Assembly: GCF_003473485.1 (NCBI RefSeq)
Contig: NC_053046.1
Span: forward strand, 6,210,001-6,274,000
DNA from: Medicago truncatula
Lineage: Eukaryota; Streptophyta; Magnoliopsida; Fabales; Fabaceae
DNA length: 64,000 nucleotides
Reading direction: 5' to 3'
Shown here piece by piece: positions 1-13,400 of this stretch. Numbering within the stretch: the first letter of the stretch is position 1; the number at the start of each line of letters is the position of its first letter. The notes below the pieces were generated by a model, which made no database searches, was not told where the DNA came from, and was given only the letters and a program-made list of their open reading frames with translations. The position numbers and the translations under genes are program-made.

Positions 1-1932
1 TTGCATAGACACACCTCTGCATGTTCTTCACAACAACACAGCAACTCTGATACAAAGTCCCTGTTTTGACCTAATTATCAACAAAGAAAACTAATAGTCA
101 AAATCATTTTCTTTATTCAAGTTATACTAATTGGCAGAAATTATAAACTGACTGTTTAATGCAACCCGGCTTTCGGTTGGCCAAGTCCCAAAAACAAAGC
201 TAAAAAATTCAACTTCACAATATGCCTCAACAACTAGCAATGTTGACGAGACCTTGGCACCAGAAAACTATGTTATAGGTGAATAAAAACACACGCCGTA
301 TCATGCATCATCATGAACAAAAAGGTTCCTACTTTAATATTATATTCTTGCTCACTAAGGATGGGTGTTAGGAACAGTGTTGTTAAATAACGGCTATGGT
401 TGCGCTGTAGTGCTATTGCATAGCAGAATTTTAACAAATCGCTATTGCTATGTGATATGCTATTTAGTACAAAACAATGTGAAATAGCAGCCATAGCAGC
501 GCTTTAAAGCATTGTTACGAAGCGGAATTTGAACAAGCTGATATTATCAGCGATCCACATAACACCATATGATAGACAATCTGTGAATGTGAAAAATAAA
601 ATCTTGCACACTTTATATCAAACAACTAACAGTATTACTTCAAACACATATCTACAGGAGAAGTCATAAAATGTCACAATCTTCTCAAGAGAACCAACAA
701 AAATTGTAATGATATAAGAACTTGAAAACTGAAATTATTCAAATTAACAGAACACTTAAATTCAAATCCAAAAAAATTACCTTGCCAAACAAATAAAGAG
801 TACCCATATTAGCTCCATAATACTCCTCATAAGCATCAAGTATGTAAAAAGGCAACGACCCCTCTGGCTCCAAATTAAACTCCGTCTGTTGTTGATTATT
901 CGTATCAGCAACATTTACCTCCCCACCTCCACCTCCACCACTCCTAGCCGCCTGCCATCCAGCCGTAGCACACAACTTCGGATCCACCGCTTCTTCACTA
1001 ACTTTCGCATTCAAAGTAAAACCCTCCTTTTTCACAACAGGTTTCACTTCCATTTCTTCGTCTTTCACATACGCCACTTTCTCTTCAACTAAATCCTCGT
1101 TACCACATTCATTGTCTTCCACCACCATTCCTCCCTCGCAATTTCCCAAACTCTCATTCACTTCTACTTCACTCTTTTCCACTAACCCTAACCTAGATCC
1201 ATTATCCCTATCCTTATTAACCCTAACAGATTCAACTTCACCATTTCCACGATTACCAATTTTCGTGAAATTTTCACTCGCAAAAGAGCCTAATACAGAT
1301 TCAGCAGAGGGCTTAGGTATAGCCTTAATACGTGCATCATTAACAACAGAAGACGAATTTGATTGAACCTTTCTCCGACTAATTTTATCGTTCTCATCCG
1401 GCGCAAACTCCTTAAGAACATCATCTACAATACTCTCACAAACCTTATCATCTCTACTTTTCTTAAAATTAGCAGAAGTAAACATCGACGAAACTCTTGA
1501 TCCGCCCATCATAGCAGCAGCAGCTGATAATTTAGCCGCAGAAGAAGAAACAGAAGGACGCTTGATCTGTGAAGCATCTTTCTCTTTCTTCCGTTTAGGT
1601 TTCTCCGATTCACCATCGAATTCTTCGTCTGAGGAAAGGGAGAAACCGGCTTTGGACCAATCCTCTTCTTCGCCTTCATCGTTGTAACCAAATCCGTCGT
1701 CATCGACGATGAATGAGCGGGATTGTTCGCGGCGGCTGGCGACTAAGGCGGTGTATTCATCCTCAGGGATTGTGTCGTAGATAGGGTTTTCGAGTCGGAT
1801 TTGTGGTGTGGTGGTGGATCGAGGACCGTTGGATCTGCGGGATCGGAGAAGTTCTAAGGCTTGGCTGCGTGCGGTGGCGTCAGGGCCTCGAGTTGGTCTT
1901 CGCTTCCTGCTTGAACCGTCGTCGTCCGCCAT
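1..1932 (-). CDS. POLA: DNA polymerase alpha catalytic subunit (p180), 5' part: exons 1 and 2, gene runs off the left edge
   Basis: Catalytic subunit of the nuclear DNA polymerase alpha-primase complex, which starts Okazaki fragments. Exon 1 is 1932..781 (384 codons, phase 0, donor GTAATT); the intron is 780..71; exon 2 is 70..1 after a TTAG acceptor and is cut by the window edge. Residues about 20-90 match the family's N-terminal domain: a Leu/Arg-rich helix, then IYDTIPEDEY, then the acidic FIVDDDGFGY. Residues about 110-340 are acidic, low-complexity linker. The exon junction reads LFGK/VKTGTLYQSCCVVVKN, the conserved start of the exonuclease/polymerase body. A downstream-looking acceptor CAG at 61-63 would put exon 2 out of frame, so TTAG at 71-74 was chosen. 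The catalytic domains lie outside the window. Family identity is certain; only about 27% of the protein is visible. Confidence 0.95.
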
Positions 1933-2040
1933 TGCTGTCTCTCACTCTCTCTAACTAACTTCGGTGACTGTGATTTTAGAAATTTCAGAAATGAATGTGA
2001 CGATGATGCGGCGCGAGGGTTTTTACATTTTGAGCATAGC

Positions 2041-2068
2041 GCGGGAAAATGTGTCGATTTTGGCGCGC
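2041..2068 (-). promoter_or_regulatory. Two E2F-type sites upstream of the POLA start
   Basis: Read on the minus strand, 2049..2041 is TTTTCCCGC. On the plus strand, 2059..2066 is TTTGGCGC, continuing GC. Both fit the E2F/DP consensus TTTSSCGC. They lie about 110-135 bp upstream of the POLA ATG, in otherwise AT-rich DNA. This fits S-phase control of a replication gene. Binding is inferred. Confidence 0.75.
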
Positions 2069-2069
2069 T

Positions 2070-2902
2070 TCTGAAACAAAGGCATTTGTGATTTATTTAT
2101 TTTTTTTCATTAATTAAGGGAACAAATATAATAACTTTTGCATTAAAAACTGTGTAATCAAAGCATTAAAAGCTTAAAAAGCAATATCTTTTTTAATTTG
2201 CAATTTCTTTTTTTTTTTGGCTTCAGTGCCCCAACATAACCCTTATTTTTTTTTTATTTTCTTGGTCATGCATTTGTGATTTATTTATTGACAAACAACA
2301 GCAGCAAAAAAAATCTTATATATATACTTAAATGTATTATTGGTCTACCAAAAAGACTCCGATAAGATTGTAAGAATCTTTTGTCAAACAACACAAAATA
2401 AGAATCTCAAATGTTCTTGATTTGAATTGAGTAATATTCGGTCTATTGAAGAAGGGTTTAGTCACACGTTTTCTCGAACGAGTAAGTCTTAGCTGATAAC
2501 AAACATAAATTACGGATAATTTATAATCGTGGCTAGAGCTCACACAATTTAATTGTGATTAAATTATAAGGTAAATTCTTTTTTCACTTTATTCTCTTCT
2601 TATACATCATATTTAGATTATAAAATTTAAAATGTTTGATGTGTTTTGAAGGATTTTATCTGATGTTTACGTTGTTCGGATCATAGAATCATAAATTTTC
2701 TATCTAAATTTAGAAAATTAACAAGATAGAAAAGAAAGTGCTAAATTACAAAAGCGGATTACGCAAGGGTCCGTAACCATGAAAATAAAAAAATAAAAAC
2801 TGAAAGTGGTTATGGACTTAAAAAAATGAAAGTGGTTATAAATTCTTCAACTCACACCAAGCGCCTAAGATCTTTGTGATAAAATCCATGTGTTCTTACT
2901 TA
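2070..2902. other. AT-rich intergenic spacer
   Basis: No coding region, RNA gene or clear repeat boundary seen. Contains poly-T/poly-A runs only. Confidence 0.6.
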
Positions 2903-3047
2903 CTTCCTTCGTTTTTAAATATAAGAAAAATTGATTTTTTAGGTTTATTTATTTAATGATACATGTGGTTAATAATATAGACCACATACATTATTAAATG
3001 AATGAACCTAAAAAATCATATTTATTTATATTTAAAAATGGAGAGAG
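2903..3047. mobile_element. Stowaway-type MITE (Tc1/mariner derived)
   Basis: 145 bp that fold into one long hairpin. The left end CTTCCTTCGTTTTTAAATATAAG is matched by the reverse complement of the right end (CTCTCTCCATTTTTAAATAT). It is flanked by TA at 2901-2902 and 3048-3049, the expected target duplication. Confidence 0.85.
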
Positions 3048-3049
3048 TA

Positions 3050-4021
3050 TGTGAATTAAATTAACGTAATTTATAACTAATTTATAAGAAAATTAGTGTT
3101 GTTGTGCAGTTCCTCTTTATACATTGAAAAATGTTGTGTTCCAATCTCCTTAATTATCGACACTCACCACACAAATTGAAACTTCAATTGCATTAATTAT
3201 TAAAACTTCCAATTAATTTGTGTGTTTTTCAACAAGGGTAAAATTAGATAAAGATATTAAAAATCCTAAAGCATCAAATATTTTAAAATAAAATTGAAGT
3301 CCTAAAATATTAAAAGGAAAAAGTGAAGGGAGTACACACTATGAGAGAAAGAGATAGGAACAAGTTGTGTGATGAATGTGATAAGCGGGTAATGTATAAA
3401 AGAGTGATGGATGGAAAATAAGCCGTAAGAAATTAACAAATACACACATCATAGTTGTTATATATACTAGAGAAAAGATGTATATGTTTTTATTGTGCTG
3501 ACATTTGTAGAATATCAATGATATTTTATAGAAATTTTGTATGTAAATTACAAACGATATTTTATATAAATTTTTTGATATAGATAGAAAATTATAAGTA
3601 TAGATATTCGTGACATTCAAATGTAATAAATTCAACAAACCATATTTATATTTCTCGATGACAATAACAATATAATAAATATAACATCAATAATATGATA
3701 TTATTATTATTATATAAAAATTTGTTTAAGAGTATAATTTGAATAACAAAAAACCCAACCCAAAATCTCCTCGAAACCCTCTATTTTCTTTATTTATCTA
3801 AGTGTGAAGCAAAACTATAAGTATAACTAAATGGATAAAGATATGAGAAGAAAGAAAAACAAAACACCAATATTTGTTTATTGTTTACTCATTTTGGACT
3901 AATATGTCTTACATCCATCGTGAAAATGAGTGTTACAATAAATTATATCCCAATTTTTTAAAGAATAAATCATAATTTCTGTTCATTTATCGAGTCACTC
4001 AAACCAACTTTAAATCTTAAA
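3050..4021. other. AT-rich intergenic spacer
   Basis: Nothing recognised; short chance ORFs only, including one on the minus strand at 3339-3638 that is hydrophobic low-complexity translation of AT-rich DNA. Confidence 0.55.
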
Positions 4022-4119
4022 GAGAAAACAAGAGATAAACTTTTCGATCATTTCTTTAACGATATCTCACGAGAAAATAAGAGACAAGCTTTTCTATCAT
4101 TTCTTTAACAATACATCAC
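4022..4119. repeat. Direct tandem duplication, 2 x 49 bp
   Basis: Units 4022-4070 and 4071-4119 both run GAGAAAA..AAGAGA..CTTTT..ATCATTTCTTTAAC.AT.TCAC with a handful of differences. They abut directly. Confidence 0.85.
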
Positions 4120-4741
4120 TACCCACAAAATCCTATAAGTTGAACCACCACAAAATTGTTTTACGAGACCGTGGCTCATCATCAACTTCCGCATTTTCAC
4201 CCTGAACTCCCCCATAACCACCGCAATCCATAGCAACAACAACCGCTCCGTCGTTACTCCTTGAAACTCATAGGCAATGCCAATGTCTTCTCGTACATTA
4301 AAGTTTAGACAATGACCCATCACCAACTTTTGTATTTTCATTACGAACAATCCATAGCAACCACATCACCTACGTCATCAGCCCCCTTCATATTACACTA
4401 TTATTTAATGATTATATCTTGTTATGTGTTACAATTTGCAAGCAAGCAATCTATCAATAATAGAGTAGTCCCTTAAAGAAACCAGAATATAGTATATTTT
4501 TAAAAAACACTAATAAAAAATGAATGATATCAAGTTGTTTCCAGAAAAAATGAAAAATCAATAACATGACTCTTATATGTTGACTACATCTAATTTCTCT
4601 AAAAAAAATGTTGACTACATCTAATTGTTAGTGTCTTTTGTAGTCAATATAATTATGTACTTATTTATTTTTTTCGAAAATGATAACGAGTGTGGTTGAT
4701 GCACTTTTATTATATACATGGTTTTTTTTAAATTACTTTTG

Positions 4742-4869
4742 AAGAATAGTGGGTAATTTACCCACCAACCAATTAAAATGAGCAATTTATTTGGGGGGTC
4801 AAAATAGTTCATGAATATGTGCTTATGTGGCTAATGTGTATTGGTTGGGGTAAATTACCCATCATTCTT
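4742..4869. mobile_element. Small inverted-repeat element (MITE-like)
   Basis: Arms 4742-4772 and 4841-4869 are inverted copies containing GGGTAATTTACCC and CCAACCAA. The loop is about 70 bp. No target duplication could be fixed, so the class is open. Confidence 0.55.
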
Positions 4870-6234
4870 TCATAAGTAGGCTAGTTGTCGATTGTCACCT
4901 ATATACATATAATAAAGGTTCTTTCTATCTTTAAGAGTCTCAACTCTTTCTCTCTTATGTTATTTCGTACAAAAAAAAAAATTGAGAGCGACACACAATG
5001 TTGAGTGAGTTAATAAGAGTGGAACTTAATGTATTATAAAAGAAAATATTACTTTTAAAAATTATGTATTTTACTTTTTAAAACTTGAAAAAGTGTTTTT
5101 TTTTTTTTTTAATTTGAACTTTGTCTTTTTTTCCTTCTATTTTTAAATTGTTTAACTAGTGTCATGGGAACACTTCTTAGCGTACCATATTTTTTAAACA
5201 TGCTGGCTCAAAAATATTTTTTAAATAGACTTAGTTTTTAAATATTTTTAATTGGTCAGTTTGAAACCCAGTGGGATAGGCGGTGTTAAATATTGACGCG
5301 GTGAATCGTGCCAAAATCCTCCATCCATTGGATTGGATCCTCTCATTCCCCTTTGTTCCTCTTTCTCCCTCATTCTCCAATCCATGTCTATCTCTCTTGA
5401 TCATCTTTTTCTTGATCTTATTTTTATTTATTTTTTCTCTTTTTTAATCTTATATCTAAAATCTAGAGAGAGATATGTACAATCGGTGAAGAATGAAGAA
5501 GGAGAAAACGAGGAGAATGAGAGAATCCAAATCTCTCTCAATTCACTTCATTCCTATCAAGGATCAAATCGAATGATGATTACAAATTCAAGGACTAACT
5601 GTCGTAATCACTTTCATTTTGTGTGTTTTTGACTTTCGTACTATCTAACATGTGATTATAAATAAAGGTTGATGATCGATATGATAAATCAGCTCCATTT
5701 TGACAACTTCAAATATTCACACACATTTTGTATCATCATAATCTAGAATTTAAAATCATATTCAAAACAAATTAATATAATTTTGTGATAACCGACTTTA
5801 GTTTAATGTCCAAAATGGAATTTGGGTCCAAAGAAGCACTTATGACTAGTACCTCTTTTATTGTTTGACTAATCAAAGCACTTATGACCCATTAGAGAGA
5901 GGAAACTATAGATTACTCTAGATTTGAGTAATAATGCAAGTAGCATTTTCCAAATAAAGAATCTCTACTGGTTAAACTAAACCACACATGCAACAGTAGT
6001 TCCCACTCACTCACTTCAAAGACAACAAAACACACTGCAATTGATTCACCACCACCAACAGACCCCACCATGCCAGCTGCCATTGCCTCCTTCTCCTCCT
6101 CTTCTTCTTCATTCATCTCTCATCCATTCACACGTTTTTCAACCCAACTCAACACAACTCTGTTTCTTTCTCTAACCACACACACATGACTCTGTTCTTC
6201 AAAAAACAGAGCATTCTTCTTTTTTCTTCATAGA
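4870..6234. other. Intergenic region and 5' flank of the receptor-like kinase gene
   Basis: Mostly AT-rich. A plus-strand ORF at 5333-5632 has no family resemblance and is low-complexity. The last 200 bp (about 6030-6234) are C/T-rich with CACACA runs, typical of a plant 5' leader. Confidence 0.5.
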
Positions 6235-8946
6235 ATGCACAACACCGACACAGCAACAATGAACGACCAACTCTCAAACCAAACCTCAATCTTCGGTCTC
6301 CGTCTCTACGTCATCCTCGGCATCATCGTTGGTGTCATCATCGTCCTCCTCCTCTTCTTCATCTCTATCTACCTTGCTTTCAAACACAACAACTCCAAAA
6401 AAACCAAAACAACTATCCCAAACATCTCCAAAGATGTTCCAGAAATCACTCTCGATGTTCCACCTCAACCCGACCCGTCTCCTCAACCCGACCCACCTTC
6501 CGAACAAAGTCACCCAGAAGAAGAAACTGCTCCTTTGAGTTACAAGAGAATTCAGTTTGAGATAGGAAAGAATCATAGAATATCTTACCCTGAACAACGT
6601 GGCTCTGTTGAACATAGTGGAGAACGAGAATCTCGACCGTTGGATCAAGTTAATGCTGTTATTCCTCAAGTTTCTCATCTGGGTTGGGGTCATTGGTATA
6701 CTTTAAGAGAATTGGAAGATGCTACTAATGAATTTTCACCTGATAATGTTATTGGTGAAGGTGGTTATGGAATTGTTTATCATGGTATTTTGAAGGATAA
6801 TACTAATATTGCTATTAAGAATTTGCTTAATAATAGGTTCGTTTCTTGGCCACACTTAATTACCTTCCGACCGAACTCTGGATTACCAGAGAACCACAGG
6901 GAGGTGTTAATGTCTTCTACATTGGAAATAAGCTTAACTAACTTTGGTTTTTTGGTTTGTGTAATTTAATGGATTTTGTTAGGGGACAAGCTGAAAGAGA
7001 GTTTAAGGTTGAGGTGGAAGCTATAGGAAGAGTTCGTCATAAGAATTTAGTGAGGTTGCTTGGTTATTGTGCTGAAGGAGCTCATAGGTACTACTAGTGT
7101 TCTTCGATTTAATTTAATTTACATGCTTTTATTTCTGCATTATTATCATAATTATAAGTATAAACTGATGGGGTGTTTTTATTCTCTTAACAGAATGTTA
7201 GTGTATGAGTTTGTTGACAATGGTAACTTGGAGCAATGGTTACATGGTGATGTTGGACCTTGTAGTCCTTTAACTTGGGAAATTCGAATGAACATTATTC
7301 TTGGAACGGCGAAAGGGTAAACACTAAGCAGCGACATCTTTTGATTTTATTTTTGTGCATTCTGTCTTGGAACGGCGAAAGGGTTCAATGCACAAATTTA
7401 TTGGTGAAAAATGCTTTTCCTGATATTATTTTTTGACAGGCTGACTTATCTTCATGAGGGGCTAGAACCAAAAGTTGTTCATCGCGACATTAAATCAAGC
7501 AACATTTTGCTTAGTAAGCAGTGGAATTCAAAAGTTTCTGACTTTGGTCTTGCCAAACTCCTTAGCCCTGAGAGCAGCTATATTACAACCCGGGTCATGG
7601 GTACATTTGGGTTTGTACATTCTCCTTTGTCTTTTATTTGTCCTATTAAAAACCTAGAAGAACTATGCATGAATTATGAGTTGAAAATAATTTGTACGTA
7701 TTTGTTTTATTTCCGCAGATATGTAGCTCCTGAGTATGCAAGTACTGGAATGTTGAATGAAAGAAGTGATGTATATAGTTTTGGAATTCTTATTATGGAA
7801 GTGATTACTGGCAGGAATCCAGTTGAATATAGCCGTCCTGCAGAAGAGGTTCGGTTTGGTTTATTGTTTTTCACTATTGTGGACCTCACTGTTATTGTTC
7901 ATTATGTTTGAATCTGAAAAATCAAGATTTTCAGGTGAATTTAGTTGAGTGGCTCAAGAAGATGGTCAGTAACAGAAATCCAGAGGGAGTGTTGGATCCA
8001 AAGCTTCCAGAGAAACCTACTTCGAGGGCATTAAAGCGAGCTCTTCTTGTAGCCTTACGCTGCACTGACCCTAATGCACAAAAGCGGCCTAAAATGGGGC
8101 ATGTAATACACATGCTTGAAGCTGAAGATTCACCTTACAAAGAGGTAACATCATTTCTGTTTCAATTAATTCAACCTTAGTATAGTTATAGTTAATGAAT
8201 AAAGAAGCATAGCATGTGGATATATAGTTCCTTTTATTTTATTAATTGAGATGTTAATATGAAATATGACAGCTAAAAGGATTCATATCATTATCTTTCA
8301 ATAAAGCCTTGATGACAAGCGATCACTTGCCCGCTAAATTAAATTACCAATTTATCAAATTTCTATTTACCGATAAATTTAGTTTCTAATTTTGTGTCTT
8401 GATTTAAGTTGCTAGTACTAGTGTGTATCATAGTTTATGAGTGAATTATTGTTATGAAAGCCTCTTCATTATGGAAATCATGTGGCTAAATATCTCAACA
8501 CCTAAATGGATATTCGTATTCATTTATGCTGATAGCAAGTAGTAACTTCTTTTCCACGTGTGGTCCTTGGCTTATCTACAAGCTTTACGTTTGATCATGA
8601 ACTAATATAAATTCAACAGTGTCGTTCTTTGCGCACCAACTGACTGGTCCCCCATCGAAGTTTAATAAATGAAACCAAAGTTAGAAGGATCACTTCCAAC
8701 ACGATAAAGAAATAGCATTACTTTGCATCCCTGATTTTCTTATGTTCCTACTGACAGTGTTTGATTTTAACTTTATTGATATAGGAACGTCGAGTTAGAA
8801 GGGATCCAGGCGTAGGAAGTTCACCTACCACCAGTATAGAGGATAGATCGAAAGAGGAGGCCGCTGTATCAATTGATGATGGTATGCTTGAAAACGAGAA
8901 GTGTACTAATGAGACAAGTTCAAATCATGAAGTAGAGAAGCAATAA
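6235..8946 (+). CDS. Receptor-like serine/threonine kinase, At1g01540 type (RLCK-V-like, with one transmembrane segment)
   Basis: Membrane-anchored protein kinase, 500 aa. Exons: 6235-6836, 6983-7087, 7194-7316, 7440-7610, 7719-7848, 7935-8144, 8785-8946; all introns are GT..AG and the joined frame closes exactly at TAA 8944-8946. A short N-terminus precedes a transmembrane helix at residues about 24-48, then a Pro/Asp-rich linker with [11 protein letters not shown]. The kinase domain has GEGGYGIVY (174-182), catalytic Lys195 in [11 protein letters not shown] (291-298), DFG (311-313) and an APE-type motif near 337. [14 protein letters not shown] just before the domain is a signature of this subfamily. 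The second Met (codon 9) is an alternative start. All catalytic residues are present, so an active kinase is expected. Substrate and ligand are unknown. Confidence 0.93.
7300..7384 (+). repeat. 19-bp exon-end sequence repeated inside intron 3 of the kinase gene
   Basis: CTTGGAACGGCGAAAGGGT occurs at 7300-7318, spanning the exon 3 donor, and again at 7366-7384 inside the intron. The identity is exact, so the duplication is recent. The second copy offers a weak GTTCAA donor. Confidence 0.9.
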
Positions 8947-9365
8947 ATTTGCATAGCTGTCTCTTTAATGACAACAAAAAACTTGTGCTGCTACTCCTTT
9001 TACAACCTGTCATTGCAAAAGGCCAACACAAACGTGCTTTTTGCTTTAAGATTGTTGGAACCTTCTATACCTCAGCGTATACTCGCATAACCCCGCATTG
9101 AGATTTCTTCATTTTCTCTGTCCCATGTCTTTTTTAAGGGGATGATTGTATTTTAGCTATAGGTTTGGTCATGTAAATTATAGTCATATGGTTCAATTCA
9201 TCCAATAAATGACTGTTTTGATCTCTTTGAAGTGTTGAACATTTTATTGTATGATTAAAACATAGAGAAGCCAGTAACTGGCATTGAGATGTACATACAT
9301 ACATCACATTAACCGCTAATACTAATTTTTTTGGACTTTGATCTCTACATGCCACAACTAAATCT
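8947..9365 (+). other. 3' flank of the receptor-like kinase gene
   Basis: Probable 3' UTR and spacer. Nothing else recognised. Confidence 0.5.
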
Positions 9366-9710
9366 GAATCGAACCATTAAACTAAACCGAACAAAAAAAA
9401 ATTGAGTTATAACCGGGAGTTTATGATTTGGTTCTTTTCAGTTTAATGATTCGGTTCATTTGTTCATACAATAATGTTGGTTTTTTTTTTTCTTCCAACA
9501 ATCTTAACTACAAGTCAATAGCAATTTGGTTCAGTTCAATTCTGAAAAATACACTCAGGTTTTTTTGTGTTTTGGTTCGGTTTGAAACACAGAATCAATG
9601 TACCAAATCTTTATACCGGTTCAAGACAAACCAAAAAAGTTTCAGTTTTACCGAACTGTTATAATGGTTCGATTCAATAAACTTTTTGAACTAAACCATG
9701 AACCGCCCTA
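9366..9710. repeat. AACCG/CGGTT-rich repeat segment
   Basis: Repeated AAACCGAAC and GGTTCGGTT words occur in both orientations. The end CCATGAACCGCCCTACACCTAG resembles ends of nonautonomous hAT elements in plants. No matching left end or target duplication was found, so the class is only a suggestion. Confidence 0.4.
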
Positions 9711-10433
9711 CACCTAGCCACAACACAATGCAGCAGCTATAGATGATGCGCACACTTTTTTTTTTCTTCTTCTTGGTGGACAATTACTACTATGATACAT
9801 ACAAGTGAGACACATAACAACACATTCATGTTAAATAGTTGTCACTAGATAACAAATTATCTTCACTTCAATACAGTGGTCCATTAGCTCCATGTGTCAC
9901 TCAGTGGGGAATTTATGTTGTGATTTAGAAAGACCATGACAGCTTCTTTTATTTGACACAAAGAAGAGCCCCTGACAGCTGTATAAAGAGTTCCATAAAT
10001 CGATTCATCTTTATAAGGTATCTCATAAGTGGCCACCATAATTCAACTTTTTTCCTGTGAGAAATATGAAGCCCCACAAATACAATTGATGCCTACCTCA
10101 TCTCACAAATCTTCACTAGATCTCAGTTGCATAACCTGAAAAGACATTTTTGGCATGGCTTGCTCCAGCTCAAATTTGGAAGTTCACCTAAGAAACTTGT
10201 CGGCAATAAATTGAACTTAAACCAAAAACAGCTTATGCTATGTAAGTAAGCAACCAATAGTTGTGAATCATTCAACAGACCAAGTCAAAACACAACCATA
10301 AAGTGCCGAGTGATGAAAAAAGACTCAGATTCCATACAATAACACTAGGAATCAAATGACTCAATGTGTACAAAATACAACATACATATACATATTTTCA
10401 CATGATTAAAAACACTGCAAAACTGGTAGCATT
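9711..10433. other. Intergenic; 3' flank of the PI-PLC-like gene
   Basis: No gene-like structure. The part next to 10434 is probably the 3' UTR of the minus-strand PI-PLC-like gene. Confidence 0.5.
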
Positions 10434-13400
10434 TTATAACCATGCCAAGAAAGTTGTGGCAACCATAGTTAACACAACCAATTGCATCATCATAGCTGTT
10501 CTACCACTATATGCATTGCTTGCTTGACTATTATTAGGAGATTTCTGGTTTCCATTAGGTGCAGCTTCTGAAGCAGGTGGAGGTGGAGAAATTGGAGGGA
10601 CATCACATGAACCAAACGTACCATTTGCCTGAACATATACATTAGTACACAGTTAAATACAATAAGGTAAAGTTTTATGGTAAAAATGTTTCCAATGAAT
10701 ATGCAGCATATGCTATTGTTTAATCATTTTGGGATGCAGGAATCAAACCTTGCAATAAGCAATGCTGTCACATCCACAAGTGAGACGACCATTTGCTGCA
10801 TCAACAGCTTGTGGTACTCCTCCACCATCACTCCTCTATAACATCATAATCATCATTAACAAATCATTAGTATAAATTAACCTTTGCGATTAACGATTTG
10901 ATGAAAATTTAGACAAATACTATATAACTACCAGATAATAATCAACAGCAATGAAATTTGGCCATCGGTTGCCGGCCGCTTCATGGCAAGTCTTCAACAT
11001 GCTGAGTAATGGAGCTGAATTGTCGCCACAGGCCTGAGAACGATTCGGTGTAGAATGAAAAAAGTTCATCAGAACTAATGACCTAGATTTTGTGTTCATT
11101 GGTGGCGATTCATTTCGATTCGGACAAGAACCCGGCTGCATACCTTCATCTCCATCTAAAATTCTCAAACATATACAATCATAGTTCATTAGCTTCCATA
11201 GTCGTATTATACTACTAATAAAATACAATTCACTTATTTACTGCACATGCATCACATGACAACGTCTTCATCTATCTTTTATATACACTGCGTCACGTCA
11301 CATGACAAAAATAAGTCCAACTAGTTAAAACATGTTTTTGTGGCATGCAATTACTCACATTGGTTTTCTACGACGTATTTCCACGTGAAAGGAATGCCTT
11401 CAGCTGCTTCCTTGGAAGATCTCGAGGAGAATGCGATAAATCGTTGATTGTTCAGGATCATGTCATCAACAGTAGGCCAATCGCTACCGTTCTTGGGCAA
11501 CCGACCAACCGGGAACATGTACTTGTTAATCCCTGAAGCTTGGATGACCTTAGTTAGGGCTGCAGGAGCTCTAACATAATCCTCAATAAAGATGGTGATT
11601 ATTTCAGATGGATTTGCGTCCAGAAATGAACGCATGTCCCTAAGCGCGTTTACTGCAGGTATCTGCCGATCATTGATAGACATAGACAAATGGATGTTAC
11701 AAAATCAACCAAACACCCCAAAGTTTATGTTATGTCATTAATGATTGATGAAGTAATAATATAAGCAGATAGTAGAGCCACGCACTTACGAATGAACTGA
11801 AGTTGAAACATTTGCCTCCAGTAGAATGACACAACCATACATCGTTTTGAAAATCATACATATCTAACATAAATCCTCGAACACCATTCTGTTAAGATAC
11901 ACAAATAGATACATAGATAAGTGAATAAATAAACTATAAAGTGAAGAGTTAGTTAAGTTAGTTATCTTATTATCATTATCAGTTTTATATGAACTCATAT
12001 GTATAAATAGAAAAATTGATCAAACTGTCAATAAATGAGATGTTTCAGTGTAAATTCATCTCCAAATTAGAATACAAAATAGTTTTCTTTGGTTTATAAA
12101 ATTGCTAATCTGATGTGTGAATTATTCAAATGGAGTACCGTATCATGTTGTAATTGTGACTAATTTATTCTATTATTAAAAATGTGACTATGACTAATTC
12201 ATTCATCACATCAGCATCTAAACATAAAATATGGTTGTCTCATTAATAAAATGATAATTGAAAAGGCATGTTAGTAATAGTAATATTTTGCTTTTTCAAG
12301 CAATATATTTTATAGTGGCTGTTTCCCCCTTTTTTTTAATAATAAAACATGAGACAACTACTGCTTACATGAATTATTGTGCTGGTAGCACATGATTCAT
12401 TGATTCCCATTGAACAGGTATATTTTCCTTAACAAGTAAGATGTGTTCTTTCAAGGTTGTTCATCATGAGTTTTCTTTTATGTAAATTTCGTATTACTTT
12501 ACAGCTTTAGTACACCAACTAATCCAACAACTACTATCGTTTAGATCCTTTCCAATCATTTATTTATTTATTTGCTTTCAAAATAAACTTTCACTAATTT
12601 TACTTCATTAATGTGGTCAACATTTACCCCTTTAAGTAAGTTTCTTCAGATCTATAAACTGATGTAAAGAGACATTATATAATGATTTAAAAAAAAAGAA
12701 AAAAAAAAGACATTCTATCAAATTTTATCATTTTTTTGGTGCTAAATTTTATCACGCTTTATGACATCAAAACATATATGAACTAATTTTATATTATATC
12801 CTACGATGCATCATATTGAAGAAGGTCCACGGGAATTATCAATAGAAAAGGCCCACAGGAAGAGAAGGAAGGATCAATCCCAATCCCGTGTATGCATGGA
12901 CTTCCATATTTTATCAAACCTATTGTGTTTGTTTGACTGTAGAAACTAGAAAGGTAGAAGTGTACAACAACATTAAAAAATAAAAAAAAAATAAAACTAA
13001 AACTAGTTGAGCTAGAACCTCAATTTCAATATTCAATCTTTGTTCTTTATTCACATTCACATTCACATACTAAACAACATCTTTATCCTATGTTTTGACA
13101 AATTCCAATAGACTATTCACATTCAAAAGCTAAGCTAAAACATTATATTATGAATCTATTATAATAAAGAAATATGAAAAGGGAAAGCGAATCTTACTTT
13201 GAGTTGATCAGCGATAGTGTCATCCTGGTTCATAGGTGCAAGGATAATTGAACCTGTGGCTGATCTTGCACCAGCCATAGCAAATGAATTATGTGTCGTT
13301 AACCATGAATACCGATTAAACGGTAAACCCTTCACCTTCACATTATCATAAAAAATAAAAAAAATTGAACATAAACATCATAGATGAAATTTCAATTAGA

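Noticed and set aside
273-494. Minus-strand 73-codon ORF
   Set aside because: Lies in POLA intron 1 and resembles nothing.
889-1366. Plus-strand ORFs opposite POLA exon 1
   Set aside because: Antisense shadows of the acidic, low-complexity linker.
6286-6693. Minus-strand 135-codon ORF
   Set aside because: Shadow of kinase exon 1; no family features.
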